From Eunapius fragilis (taxonomy: Eukaryota > Porifera > Demospongiae > Spongillida > Spongillidae), in contig OY811982.1 of the NCBI GenBank assembly GCA_963681505.1, forward strand, positions 8,369,044-8,433,043: a stretch of DNA of 64,000 nucleotides, written 5' to 3'. Below the pieces are notes generated by a model. It ran no database searches. It was given only the letters and a program-made list of their open reading frames with translations, and was not told the origin of the DNA. Of this stretch, positions 1-11,052 are shown piece after piece; the first letter of the stretch is position 1; every line of letters begins with the position of its first letter. The translations under genes and the position numbers were made by a program.

Positions 1-593
1 GCTGTCACATACACTTTTTAAAATATGCATGTTATCCATGCTAACTCTAATGCATCAACATCAACATAGATACCTTCTGGGTAATGAGCATATCCATCAT
101 TCTAACTATTTGATCTGATTCCATCTATATTGTTATACCAATGTGAGTGTAGTTGCAAACTACTCTTTCCTCTCCTGCAAGAAACTAGACCAGTTCTTAT
201 TTTAATTTGTTAAACTAGACGTATTTTTTGGTGGACATTAAAACAAGCAGCCCAAACGGATCTAATCTAATTCAATATATCAAATGATCATGCAATGATT
301 ACAAAATCTATATTCAATAGTTTGAGTAGGTTTTAAAATCACCCTTCGTGGGGTTAACCTAGCCACAAACAGGAATATATCTGTGAACAAAATATGATTA
401 ATTAGAAAATGGAGGCATAGCCTCATGTATGTACTCATGTTATAGCGAAGTACACATATTTAATGTATATGTACGTATGCAGGAGATAGGTGTGACCCGG
501 AGGGAATGCAACTTGGAGATTGATGGAATTTTGTTACAGTGTAGTTGTACTTCATTCAAAGTGTATTTCCTTATTTATAAGCATAACATTTTC
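1..593. other. AT-rich non-coding stretch
   Basis: No exon, repeat family or domain could be recognised. The only open frames are short and AT-rich, with no splice context or similarity to a known family. Confidence 0.5.
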
Positions 594-783
594 CTTTGGA
601 GTTTGGCCCAAACTCTCAGGCTATAATACTTTTTCTTCATTCCTAGTCAGCGCCTCAAAGTGAAGCTATTCGATCGCAATACGCGTGGTTACGTATCGCA
701 ATCAAATAGCTTCACTTTGACGCCCTGACTCGGAACGAAGAAAAAGTATTATAGCTTGGAGATTTCGGGGCAAACTCCAAAGG
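594..783. repeat. Hairpin repeat with ~90-bp inverted arms
   Basis: The left arm begins cctttggagtttg and the right arm ends caaactccaaagg. Inside, 621-683 (ctataatactttttcttc...) pairs with about 694-755 (...gaagaaaaagtattatag), closing on a loop around acgcgtggttacgt. Almost the whole 190 bp folds on itself with scattered mismatches and small indels. It has no coding capacity. Size and structure fit a palindromic MITE; I see no clear target-site duplication, so the superfamily is unassigned. Confidence 0.8.
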
Positions 784-1690
784 ACCTGAACAGCGTGATG
801 CATTGTCAAATATAAAAGGGATGTTAAATTGGCAGAATGTGAATAAATTCATTATCTGTACACCGCGTTAGACAATTGTACTGCCAGGAGGACGCCCAGT
901 ACATTAGACATTAAATTTAAGCATGTACATTGATGAGGATGGCAATGTGGGAACTCAGTAATTGTGCAGCTGCCTCTCAGGTGATGGACACGGAGCACAT
1001 GAATGAGTCTACAGCTGTGCATGTGTGCATGTGTGCATATCAGTCCTGTACTTATAAGGTAACAGAGGTTGACAAAAGAGTGTTAGAATAAGTCTAAGTA
1101 CACACAGTCACTGGCACATGCAGGTATACTAGATGGGGGATCAACTTAAGAAAAACATATTACCAGTTGGCTCACCTTAGCATGTGCAGATTTACTAGCT
1201 GATTCTGATCCTTGAATGATGACCTACAGAGATAAGGAAGTGTCACATGATCCTATAGACAATGTGCACAATGATCTGGAACAAACCATCCCACTGCTAT
1301 TTGCTGCCCATTGTTTTGTGGACACTAGGTTCGTTTCCAAAAAATTGAAATGATAGTCATGCCCTTAGCAATACCCTTGACAACCAAAGACCTATTGGAT
1401 TGTGCAATCACTCAAAAACAGCAAAGGGATAATTGCCATTTTAATACCATACAAGGAAAGTAACAACTTTTTTTGCACTTGTATTGAAAGCCGTATGTTG
1501 TAGTTAAATCACTATCGCAAACTACAACCCTTATAGATGAGCTAGTATTTGCATAATCTCCAATAATATTAAATGAAGCGATCCTCCATGCCTGGGACAA
1601 ATAGGAAAGCAGAAAATGCAGGCTTGTCAAGGAGACTAAAGGTACTAATAAGTATTCGTATTCACAGCAATAAAACGTGCAAAGAATTTA
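784..1690. other. Intergenic/intronic stretch, nothing recognised
   Basis: About 900 bp without a supportable exon, RNA gene or repeat. There is a short run of tgtgcatg repeats near 1016-1040. Confidence 0.5.
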
Positions 1691-1696
1691 CAAGAA

Positions 1697-2121
1697 ATGC
1701 AGTATAGTTCTATATCTCATAGGACAGTCTGGAAGAGATGCTCACAGCGCAATGACCCTCTGGTGAAGAGAAAGATAAATTTGGAGTACTGTTCAAAAAG
1801 TTTGAGGAACACTGCCCTAGCCCAGCAAAATGTAACCATGGAATGGTATAGATTTCACATGCGTTGCCAAAGGAAAGAGGAGACAGTGAGTTAATTTGTA
1901 GCTGTAAATTCAGTGAGCTAATGAATGACATTTTCAAAGATCGCATCATGAGTGGAAATAGCTCAGAACACGTGAAAGAGTGGCTTTTGAGAGAGACCAA
2001 TCTTACGCTAGAGAAAGCTATAAGCAACAGTCACGTAGATGAGTCAAGGAAGCAGATGAAAATTCTTATGGATGAAACAACTGATATCAATGGGTTATCA
2101 AGCTGTAGGAATTTAATATAA
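1697..2121 (+). pseudogene. Ty3/gypsy gag relic
   Basis: Degenerate capsid-region remnant. In one frame 1775-1815 reads LFKKFEEHC; a shifted frame gives QNVTMEWYRF, and a third gives FSELMNDIFKDRIMSG...VKEWLLRETNLTLEKAI at 1908-2025. These match, in order, the gag of the gypsy element at 22.7-27.2 kb (LFTKFEDYC, QNVAVERYKF, LQDELIRDRIVCG, VKERLLREQDLTLGKAI). At least two frameshifts separate the blocks. No zinc knuckle or protease follows, and no LTR is visible nearby, so this is an isolated 5' gag fragment of a related but older insertion. Confidence 0.75.
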
Positions 2122-2194
2122 CTTGAAAAAAAGGCTGAAGTGCAGACTGATAAAATAAAAGGTAAACTTCCGTCATTGGATCCTCATATTGGTG

Positions 2195-2502
2195 AGCTAA
2201 CAAACTTCTTCATTGCTTAGGAAGTAGCTTTTGAGGCCTTCATACTTCTGCAATATTCTACTTACAGCTTTCTTCAGACTCAACCATGTTGTAGGAACCA
2301 TTTCAACATATGTTAAATCACAAAATTCCTTTAGAGCTTGCTTCCTCTTGGTTGATTTGTTGAACCAGTAGTATACATCAATAAAAATATATTCCACATT
2401 AAATCCAGTAGGCGTTTCAAATACACTTGTTGCTGCTTTAATGGCAGTGTTATGCATTATGTGGAACACACAGCCATTGACAAATGCAGATGATATAGCT
2501 TG
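2195..2502 (-). pseudogene. hAT-like (ZBED/SCAND3-type) transposase fragment
   Basis: A minus-strand frame encodes about 100 residues: FVNGCVFHIMHNTAIKAA, then IDVYYWFNKSTKRKQALKEF, then TTWLSLKKAVSRILQKYEGL. This matches the central part of domesticated or degenerate hAT transposases of the ZBED/SCAND3 group, where the usual run is CHxxHNxA...DxYYWFxKSTKRxxxLxEF...TRWLSLxxCxxRxLxxYxxLxSYF. The family protein is several hundred residues, so this is a small internal piece with no DNA-binding BED finger. The expected TRW is TTW here. The 5' (right-hand) side runs directly into a copy of the palindromic MITE at 2508. Confidence 0.75.
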
Positions 2503-2507
2503 TAGTC

Positions 2508-2680
2508 ATAGTCCTATATTTATTTAGCATACGGACATAAAATAGGCAACAAATGGGCTAAATAAAGGACTGACATTTTCCCTTACTATTACAGACCCTT
2601 GTTTCCTTGCTTTTTACACCACCATTCCCTTCAAATCCAATATCTCACCAACTTTCTCATAGAGAATGTATGGCCCAAAT
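2508..2680. repeat. Palindromic MITE 'K', half copy
   Basis: Contains the family blocks agtcctatattta, ttttcccttactatta, agacccttgtttcctt, tttttacaccacca and ctttctcatagagaatgt in the same order as the full copy at 16786-17078. Only the central loop and right arm remain. Confidence 0.75.
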
Positions 2681-3695
2681 CTAACGATACAATTACCAAA
2701 ATATACCATCGACTATTCGATCACAGTAGGAATTCTTCTGAAGCTATTGGTGAAATTTCCATTCTTTAAATGTGCTCCTATTTGAGTTATGTGTGGTCAA
2801 GATGGAGGACGATAATTCCGGGACTGGGCATGAGGAAGGGCAGTAGCCTTTTGTTCTCTACAACCGTGCGGATATGCAACATAAAACAAATGACGAAACT
2901 ACTCACTTTAGTCTTCTCATTCGATACAACAACTAGCTAAACGATCCAATTGTCAGGAGTCTTGCTATAAATGGATTTCATGTTTATAATGATTGCATAG
3001 TCGGAGTCAAATCCTATATGAAGTCTGATAGTCAGATACATGTCGAATGCTTAAAGAAGATAGACTCGATCGTCATTGATTGGGGCATTCTGTAGCACGC
3101 TTTGTGTGTGTACTTTTATATCTGCAACTCCTTGATTCACATTGCAGCAACCTTTATGAGGATCATTGGTTACAGAGGATATATATAGCCATTTTTGTGC
3201 CCATTCCTTACAAAACTTGGTATCTTAATTTCAAATGGGAAAAGGGGGACTGTTGGGATTTTCGACGCTTTGAAGACAAGTCTGCAACATCCGGCTCACC
3301 ACTCTTCTCAGGTGGATTCCCCACTTCAACCTATTCCTCTTCTTCTAAATGCTCTTAAAAATCCACACTCCTGTCGCGTCAGAGCTAGTTTACGTCCAGT
3401 TCAATTAACTCCACTGCACATCACTAACCAATTCCATATATTGTTTGTTCAGAGTCTCTGCCTTCTGCAGTCCATGGCCAATTACACCTAACAATGAAGT
3501 AAGCATGGGTAGGTTTTACATGTAGATAGAATATGTTTTTTTAGCAACATAGCAAAGATGAATTTGAAAGACCTGTATGACAATGAAATCAAAGGATGAA
3601 GAAATGGATTGAGGAGAAGAATCTGAACTTGAAGATCTATAATTGAGGAAATCAGAGAGCAATTCACAGTACTGCACTTGCTTGTAAATAGCCCT
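2681..3695. other. Non-coding stretch
   Basis: No recognised exon or repeat. Two overlapping plus-strand frames at 3080-3491 resemble no family and lack splice context. Confidence 0.45.
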
Positions 3696-3701
3696 CATAC
3701 C
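3696..3701. repeat. Target-site duplication catacc (left)
   Basis: Abuts the outer end of the left foldback arm; the identical 6 bp abuts the right arm at 8553. Confidence 0.75.
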
Positions 3702-4126
3702 TATGGAACGCGGATGCTGCCAAAAATCGAGGAAAATTTATTACGGTTAAATAAAAATTTCGTGTAAAAATATAAATAATAAATAAATATATATATATAA
3801 TATCCGCTTTACGGAGAGAATACGAAGGAATACGGTATGATCTTTCTATATTGTCAGCCTGCCAGGTCAACAACAACCGTAGGCGCGAAGCGGCTAATTC
3901 GGGGGGAACATCACGTCGCGACACAATTAACGCTGCCCCTATCTTCTGTTACACGAAACACACGCCCCCACAACTCCTACTAAGCATCTCTTAACAACTC
4001 CAACTGGAGGTAAACCCCTCACCGGATAGGGGTGGGTGAAAATTTACCATCTAGGGGGTCTTGGAGAACTCTGTTGGGTACGTGTAGCTAAAACCAGGAG
4101 CAGGAGCAGGAATTGCTATCTGGACT

Positions 4127-5225
4127 CTCTACATGTACTTAGGATGCATATGGCATTCTGGATATATGCAAGACCCTCTAGAATGTGTGCACATGTACTT
4201 AAGATGTGGGCAAGGCCCTCTACATGTACCTAGGATGATGTACTAAGGATGTGGCAAGACCCTCTACATGTACTTAGGATGTCTGCAAGACCCTTCACAT
4301 GTTCTTAGGATGTGTGCAAGACCCTCTACATGTACTTAGGATGTGTGCAAGACCCTCTACATGTACTAAGGATGTGGCAAGACCCTCTACATGTACTTAG
4401 GATGTCTGCAAGACCTTTCACATATTCTTAGGATGTGTGCAAGACCCTCTACATGTACTTAGGATGTGTGCATGGCCCTCTACATGTACTTAGGATGTGT
4501 GCAAGACCCTCCACATGTACTTAGGATGTGTGCAAGACCTCTACATGTACTTAGGATGTGTGCAAGACCCTCTACATGTACTTAGGATGTGTGCAAGGCC
4601 CTCCACATGTACTTAGGATGTGTGCAAGACCCTCCACATGTACTTAGGATGTGTGCAAGACCCTCCACATGTGCTTAGGATGTGTGCAAGACCCTTCACA
4701 TGTACTTAGGATGTGTGCAAGACCCTCCACATGTGCTTAGGATGTGTGCAAGACCCTTCACATGTACTTAGGATGTGTGCAAGACCCTCTACATGTACTT
4801 AGGATGTGTGCAAGACCCTCTACATGTACTTAGGATGTGTGCAAGACCTCTACATGTACTTAGGATGTGTGCAAGACCCTCTACATGTACTTAGGATGTG
4901 TGCAAGGCCCTCTACATGTACTTAGGATGTGTGCAAGACCCTTCACATGTACTTAGGATGTGTGCAAGACCCTCCACATGTGCTTAGGATGTGTGCAAGA
5001 CCCTTCACATGTACTTAGGATGTGTGCAAGACCCTCTACATGTACTTAGGATGTGTGCAAGACCCTCTACATGTACTTAGGATGTGCAAGACCCTACACA
5101 TGTACTTAGGATATGTGCAAGACCCTCTACATGTACTTAGGATGTGTGCAAGACCCTCCACATGTACTTAGGATGTGTGCAAGACCCACTACATGTACTT
5201 AGGATGTGTGCAAGGCACTTTACAA
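4127..5225. repeat. 31-bp minisatellite, ~35 copies (left arm)
   Basis: Unit: catgtacttaggatgtgtgc followed by aagaccctcta. Variants differ at single bases (ctcca/ctcta/cttca, aagg/aaga) or are shortened by a few bases. The matching position in the right arm (7889-8118) holds only about seven reversed units, so copy number differs strongly between arms. Confidence 0.95.
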
Positions 5226-5475
5226 GTAGGTGTAATAGTAATACTGGACAGGTGTGGGAAGGGTAGGTGTAATAATAATACAGGTGTGTAAGTGGTAGTT
5301 ATAATAGTAACACTGGTGTGTGAGGGGGTAGGTGTAATAGCAACACTGGTGTGTGAGGGGGAGGTGTAATAGTGATACTGGTGCGGGAGGGGTAGGTGTA
5401 ATAGTGGTAATGACAGGCGTGGGAGGGGTAGGTGTAATAGCAACACTGGGTAGGTGTAATAGTAATACAAGCTAT
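5222..5475. repeat. ~36-bp minisatellite (left arm)
   Basis: Repeats of taggtgtaatagtaayactgg followed by a tgtgrgagggg-type block. The inverted partner is 7236-7490. Confidence 0.85.
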
Positions 5476-5844
5476 TCATATTTGTAATAACAATGAGTAC
5501 ACAGAACACGTGCAGGGATCAGCTGCAAGCAATAAATAATACATGCACATACACATCACACATGCACCACATATATTACAATTCCTGCTTCTGGTTTAAC
5601 TACTCCCAAACTCTCTCTTCCAATATGGCCTGGTGTGAAGACCAGAGCCGATTTCAGCATTGCTACGCCGAAATAAAACCGCAATTGAATGCTTTTGTCT
5701 ACTGATAGTAGTACGTCATATTGGAACCTACGAGACATATAGGAATCCTGCAGGATGATGAGCAGATAATTTTAATATCTAATTTCTATGAAGAAGGTTC
5801 ACGTGTGAATGGCTGGACACAAAACGTACTCTTGTAAGTCCTGG

Positions 5845-5869
5845 CCCCCCCCCCCCCCCCCCCCCCCCC
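5845..5869. repeat. C25 homopolymer
   Basis: Twenty-five consecutive C in the left foldback arm, matched by a G tract at 6722-6738 in the right arm. Confidence 0.95.
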
Positions 5870-6117
5870 AAGGAAATTGGTTATTAGAAATTATAATCAA
5901 GAGTCTCATAAATCAACATATTCAAACTTCTATGTGTATCATTTGTGTACAACTTTATACCAAATGTGTTAATTTTAATAAACTACTGTATAGGTAACCT
6001 GAATGGAAAAGATTTTTGTATCTTAAGAAACAATACATACTCATACTCCTGCAGCATGTACTGCATGGTTATTGTTACCCAATGAAACTGTAAATCCACT
6101 GAAACTATGGCAGAAAA

Positions 6118-6459
6118 GACATGAGAGAACAAGAACTCACGTGCATGGATATAATTGAATGAGACAAAACGTTAAATGGTTTAACATTTTCACAGGTCAC
6201 TGTTAGCTCACTGTGCTGTGAACATGCATTTTAATTAGCAACCATAAAATGCCTGATGAAAGAATTTTCAATTTCATTTTCTGATATTGGTGGCAAACCA
6301 TGTTAGTGGACCTTTCTGACCACTTGAAAGAATACCCTGCAGAAAGGTCATCCAAAACCACTTGTTCAGCTTCATCAGTAAGAGTTGTAGGGCCATCCCA
6401 ATCAATGCTGTACACTTCAAAATCAAACTAAAAGTGAAGGAGATTTTTAAATCATTGTT
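6118..6459 (-). other. Foldback spacer with a 70-codon minus-strand frame
   Basis: Unique sequence between the arms. A minus-strand frame (6415-6203) starts MYSIDWDGPTTLTDEAEQVV and is rich in acidic residues, then continues SFKWSERSTNMVCHQYQKMK. I do not recognise it with confidence. The IDWDGP start faintly recalls the acidic tail region of some transposon integrase/transposase proteins, but this is a weak impression. Confidence 0.35.
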
Positions 6460-7235
6460 TTTTCTGCCATAGTTTCAGTGGATTTACAGTTTCATTAAGT
6501 AACAATAACCATGCAGTACATGCTGGAGGAGTATGAGTATGTATTGTTTCTTATGATACAAAAATCTTTTTCATTCAGGTTACCTATACAGTAGTTTATT
6601 TAAAATAACACATTTGGTGTAAAGTTGTACACAACTGGTACACATAGAAGTTTGAATATGTTGATTTATGAGGCTCTTGATTATAATTTCCTAGCTTCTA
6701 ATAACCAATTTCCTTGGGGGAGGGGGGGGGGGGGGGGGCCAGAACTTACAAGAGTACTTTATGTGTCCAGCCATTCACACGTGAACCTTCTTCAAGGAGA
6801 TTAGACATTAAAATTATCTATCATCATCCTGCAGGATTACTATATGTCTCGTAGGTTCCGATATGATGTACTACTATCAGTAGACAAAAGCAGTCAATTG
6901 TGGTTTTATTTCGGCAAAAGTTCGTAGCAACGCTGAAATTGGCTCTGGTCTTCATACCAAGCCATATTGGAAGACAGAGTTTGGGAGTAGATAAAACCAG
7001 AAGCAGGAATTGTAATATTTGTGTGAGTGCATGTGTTTGTGTGCATGTGTATGTGTGATGTGTATGTGTGCATGTATTATTTATTGCTTGCAGCTGATCC
7101 CTGCACATGTTCTGTGTACTCATTGTTATTACAAATATGAATAGCTGCCACAAATTTTTCTAGACTCAAATATGCCTCTCTAACCTTTCCACACTAAGCA
7201 TAGATGATGAAGCAGTCTGACGCTGGATAAGAATA

Positions 7236-7490
7236 TGGCTTATACCTCTCCACACCAGTACCACTATTACACCTACCCCTACCACACCAGTATTACTATT
7301 ACACCTACCCCTTCACACACCAGTGTTACTATTACACCTACCCCCTCACACATCAGTATTATTATTACACCTACCCCTCCCACACCTGTCCAGTGGTACT
7401 ATTACACCTACCCCCTCACATACCAGTGTTACTATTATACCTACCCCCTCATACACCAGTGTCACTATTACACCTACCCCTCACACAGAG
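7236..7490. repeat. ~36-bp minisatellite (right arm)
   Basis: Units such as actattacacctacccc + tcacacaccagtgtt, the reverse complement of 5222-5475 in the left arm. Confidence 0.85.
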
Positions 7491-7888
7491 GAATGAATAC
7501 TAACAAGACAACACTATCAAAATAAAAATAAAAAGACTTATCAGTTATGTGGATTATTTTTATTTCTTGACAGCCAACAAATCAAACCTGTTGGCTTTTT
7601 TTTTTAAGTCAAATATATCTACACCAATGTAAAACATCTGGGTGTGCCATCAATCACAATCATCAAACAATTGCTGTACTAGGATCAATTGTGGCATTGG
7701 AATGAGAATTTCATTTATGAATCTTAAAATACTGAGTGGTTCACAAAAGGCCAAAGTATAGGTTGTGTGCTGCAACTTCATGAAAACACCAACTGGATAT
7801 CCACATCAATCAAATATGATGACTCTAAGACTGGCTGCACAGTTTCAGTACATCAGTCATACAAAAATTTCCCTATCAACTGGGTCTT

Positions 7889-8118
7889 GCAGACATCCTA
7901 AGTACATGTGAAGTGTCTTGCACACATCATAACTACTTGTAAAGAGCCTTGCACACATCCTAAGTACATGTGGAGGGTCTTGCCCACATCCTTAGTACAT
8001 CATCCTAGGTACATGTAGAGGGCCTTGCCCACATCTTAAGTACATGGGCACGCATTCTAGAGGGTCTTGCATATATCCAGAATGCCATATGCATCCTAAG
8101 TACATGTAGAGAGTCCAG
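7889..8118. repeat. 31-bp minisatellite, contracted copy (right arm)
   Basis: Reverse-complement units catcctaagtacatgtagag plus gagggtcttgcacac; about seven copies, against about 35 in the left arm. Confidence 0.9.
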
Positions 8119-8552
8119 ATAGCAATTCCTGCTCCTGCTCCTGGTTTTAGCTACACGTACCCAACAGAGTTCTCCTAGACCCCCTAGATGGTAAATTTTC
8201 ACCCACCCCATCCGTACGTGTACCCCTCGGTGAGGGGTTTACCTCCAGTTGGAGTTGTTAAGAGATGCTTCGTAGGAGCTGTGGGGGCGTGTGTTTCGTG
8301 TGCAACAGAAGATAGGGACAGCGTTAATTGTGTCCCGACCTGATGTTGCCCCCGAATTAGCCGCTTCGCGCCTACGGTTGTTGTTGACCTGGCAGGCTGA
8401 CAATATAGAAAGATCATACCGTATTCCTTCGTATTCTCTCCGTAAAGCGGATATTTTATATATATTTTTATGTATTATTTATATTTTTACACGAAATTTT
8501 TATTTAACCGTAATAAATTTTGCCCGATTATTGGCAGCATCCGCGTTCCATA

Positions 8553-8558
8553 CATACC
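8553..8558. repeat. Target-site duplication catacc (right)
   Basis: Partner of the left copy at 3696, directly outside the terminal ttccata of the right arm. Confidence 0.75.
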
Positions 8559-8569
8559 ATGGTAAGGTG

Positions 8570-8570
<1 letters not shown>

Positions 8571-8635
<65 letters not shown>
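8571..8635. repeat. (TA)n microsatellite
   Basis: 65 bp of uninterrupted TA just outside the foldback element. Confidence 0.98.
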
Positions 8636-8637
<2 letters not shown>

Positions 8638-8639
8638 CT

Positions 8640-10650
8640 TGTACTACTTACCTACTGAGGACAAAAGTAATCTCTCTTTTAAAAACATTGGTATACAAGT
8701 TCCTGGTTCAGGCTGGCAGCTTCCACTTAAGAGTATGGGTAATGTGTGCCAGTACGTGTACTTCCTATCTTTTTTAGGAAGAGACGCTTGGGCACAGATA
8801 GTCATTTTCATCTTGAGGCCATACATGAATGAAAGACAGGCAACAGTGCGGCTGAGTTTCTCAAAGGCATACTAGTTTATTTATCACATTGCGAGACTTT
8901 CACCTGGCAGTTATTTCAGATAGCATACTGTGAATTCTTTGAAGCAGTGGCAGATGGACACAGTTATGCAGCATATGTCTTGCCTGTTTCAAAAGCAGAA
9001 GATATATTATATTAGTACATGATCCTTTATCTCCTTCAGTGTATGAAGGAATTAGGACCATAGTCTGCTTTCAGTGCTGAGGTGAGCCAATGCTATAAAA
9101 CTGATTGTCGTCTCATAGTTTAGATACACCGCTTCCAGATTTGAGTTTTTCAACTCTAACATTCAAGCTTGCAATGTTTTTTGCAAATTGGCATGCACCA
9201 AGCCCGTGACATAGCAAACCATTTTTCAACCTTGTAACAACTGAATATGTTTGCTACAAAGGATATTTTTACAGATCACAATGGTGCCCAACAAGTTTCT
9301 TTTGGTTTCTTAATTACTGTAGTTGTGCATGGAGTTGCACTTTTCATGCAAGTACACAAATCACGTAATGTGCGAGATTTAAATTAAAGAGCTGCAAGGC
9401 AACAAATTCATTTATCAACCCGGATCACCCAGAAATGTGAGTGGTACATAAAAAGTTCCATTTTCAAAATCAAATTTCAGGCATTGCACCAGCGGCATAT
9501 ACTTTGCAGTCATTGTGAGGGTAATTGTAATGCCACCATTTAGAACACGGTTGAAACTGCTGCTATTGAAGACATTTAGGATTACGGTACAATAGTGTCA
9601 CAGGGCTCATCTTTGCATTCAGCAAGTAACTCAAAGCTCCCAGGTACAATGTAAAGGCCACATTATTTGAAGATTTTAAGCTACATGTGTTTTGCACAAG
9701 TAGATACAATATGCATAGAATTCTCCTTGCCGTACTGATTATACTGGAACTGACTTTGCTTAGTTCAGGGGTTCAATTCATTACAAGCACCAGTAGGGTC
9801 AGACCGTGCTCAACAAATATGACTGTCCTGAGCAAAAGAATCTTTACCACCTTATGTAACAGTGTCCAGAGTACTGCCATAGTGTTGTACTAGTTGCGAG
9901 GTACAAGAGGGTTCTCCATGGAAAGGGAGGAGGTGATTATCTCTAATGGCTGGTTCACTCTCACGATTGGACAAACCAAATTTTTTGTAATAATGTATTT
10001 TATGTTGGAGGCATTACTTTACTATTAAAATATTAAAATTAATTTTACAGTACATATTGAAAGAAATGAATCAAATTAGTATCCCCTCTGATACAGAATG
10101 ATGCTTTATTTAGTGCAAAATAACGTATCATTCTGTAGCAAATCACTGCTGATCATATATGTAGCATATTATGTTATCACATTTGTGTCAGGTAAGATGA
10201 CATTCCGTACCAGGTCTGATTCAGTTCCGCACCAGGTCAAAGTTTTTGGTTGTGTAGGGTAGTAAACAAAATAGTGGCTTGTTCTGGTTGTTGTAAACAA
10301 CCTGATGTGCGTAGTTCATGCGTTTAACTCGCTGACCTTATTATTATTGGTGCCGTCTTTGCTATGTTTGGTCAAAGTACACCCTCTCGATACCAACTGT
10401 ATCACATGGCCATAAAAAAACGATGCACGCTGTAAGGGGTAATACTATAGTTCCGTCACATACTGTGGTTAGGGTGTATGTAAAAACAATCGATCTCAAG
10501 CAGATAATGTGAAAAACCTATGAAATATGAGTCACAGAAACACGATTTATAATGAGCTCTTGGTATAAATTAATTTACAGCAGTTATTTCAGCCATACCC
10601 TGTAGGCATTTTTATCAAAGGTGTGATATCCCAGCAAGCCTGGTCCTATC
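8640..10650. other. Non-coding stretch downstream of the P-loop exon
   Basis: If the minus-strand P-loop exon at 10659 belongs to an ankyrin-Roc type gene, its remaining 3' exons should lie here or further left. I searched this stretch for GTPase G3/G4-like or COR-like coding blocks and found none I could support. A small inverted repeat, gatacagaatgatgc / gtatcattctgt, lies at 10090-10138. Confidence 0.45.
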
Positions 10651-10658
10651 CACTTTAC

Positions 10659-10811
10659 CTTTGCCAAGGAGCTCTTGCCAGCCCCTGTGTCCCCACACAG
10701 GATAACTTTACTGAAGGTGTGTACAGGATAGTCCTCATAACAGGTAGTGTACTTTTGGAGTATTGTGATTACATCATATTTTGTAGCCACCATCAGTGGA
10801 GTACGGCCAAA
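10659..10811 (-). CDS. Exon: last ankyrin half-repeat plus P-loop (G1) of a Roc/NTPase-like domain
   Basis: A 153-bp exon (51 codons, phase 0-0) read on the minus strand. It is preceded by a CCCACTCCAG acceptor and followed by a GTAAAGTGG donor. Residues 1-22 (FGRTPLMVATKYDVITILQK) form an ankyrin helix pair. Residues 30-51 (VHTFSKVILCGDTGAGKSSL...) give a beta strand followed by GxxxxGKS, the Walker A/G1 loop. Metazoan Ankyrin-Roc (ROCO-like) and related NTPases have this order: ankyrin repeats, then a small GTPase-like domain that binds and hydrolyses nucleotide. It lies downstream of all the ankyrin exons on the same strand and may be their 3' continuation. Later GTPase motifs are not found. 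Function is inferred from the motif only. Confidence 0.75.
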
Positions 10812-11052
10812 CTGGAGTGGGTAAAGTACATATTAAGTCATATATGTGTTATTGTTTAGGGAGTAAACAATGTTTAATATTCTGAAGGTGTGTACAGGAT
10901 AGTCCTCATAACAGGTAGTGTACTTTTGGAGTATTGTGATTACATCATATTTTGTAGCCACCATCAGTGGAGTACGGCCAAACTGGAGTGGGTAAAGTAC
11001 ATATTAAGTCATATATGTGTTATTGTTTAGGGAGTAAACAATGTTTAATATT
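10711..11052. repeat. Tandem duplication, 2 x 171 bp, apparently identical
   Basis: 10711-10881 and 10882-11052 both start ctgaaggtgtgtacagg and end aatgtttaatatt; I see no mismatch. The unit covers the 5' part of the P-loop exon with its acceptor and some upstream intron, but not the P-loop itself. The gene therefore has a second, upstream acceptor and a half-exon. Confidence 0.9.

Larger units (their letters stand above)
3702..8552. mobile_element. Foldback-type element with multi-kb inverted arms
   Basis: Left arm 3702-6117 and right arm 6460-8552 are reverse complements for essentially their whole length, apart from copy-number differences in internal minisatellites. A 342-bp spacer lies between them. 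The outer ends are tatggaacgcggatgctgcc and its complement. The 6-bp sequence catacc occurs immediately outside both ends (3696-3701 and 8553-8558), as expected for a target-site duplication. From the outside in, each arm has: an AT-rich terminus, a GC-richer block with caggagcagg, a 31-bp minisatellite, a ~36-bp minisatellite, a unique block around 5490-5840 / 6745-7150, and a C/G homopolymer. No transposase is visible, so it is non-autonomous. A 6-bp duplication is known for Polintons and some other DNA transposons, but the tandem repeats inside long arms are the hallmark of foldback elements. Confidence 0.85.

Noticed and set aside
4127..5225. CRISPR-like array
   Set aside because: Units are contiguous 31-bp repeats without unique spacers, and the genome is eukaryotic: a minisatellite.
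8291..8875. 194-codon plus-strand open frame
   Set aside because: It runs through the foldback arm terminus and the (TA)n tract (a long YIYIYI stretch); the inverted arm gives a similar shadow frame. No domain.
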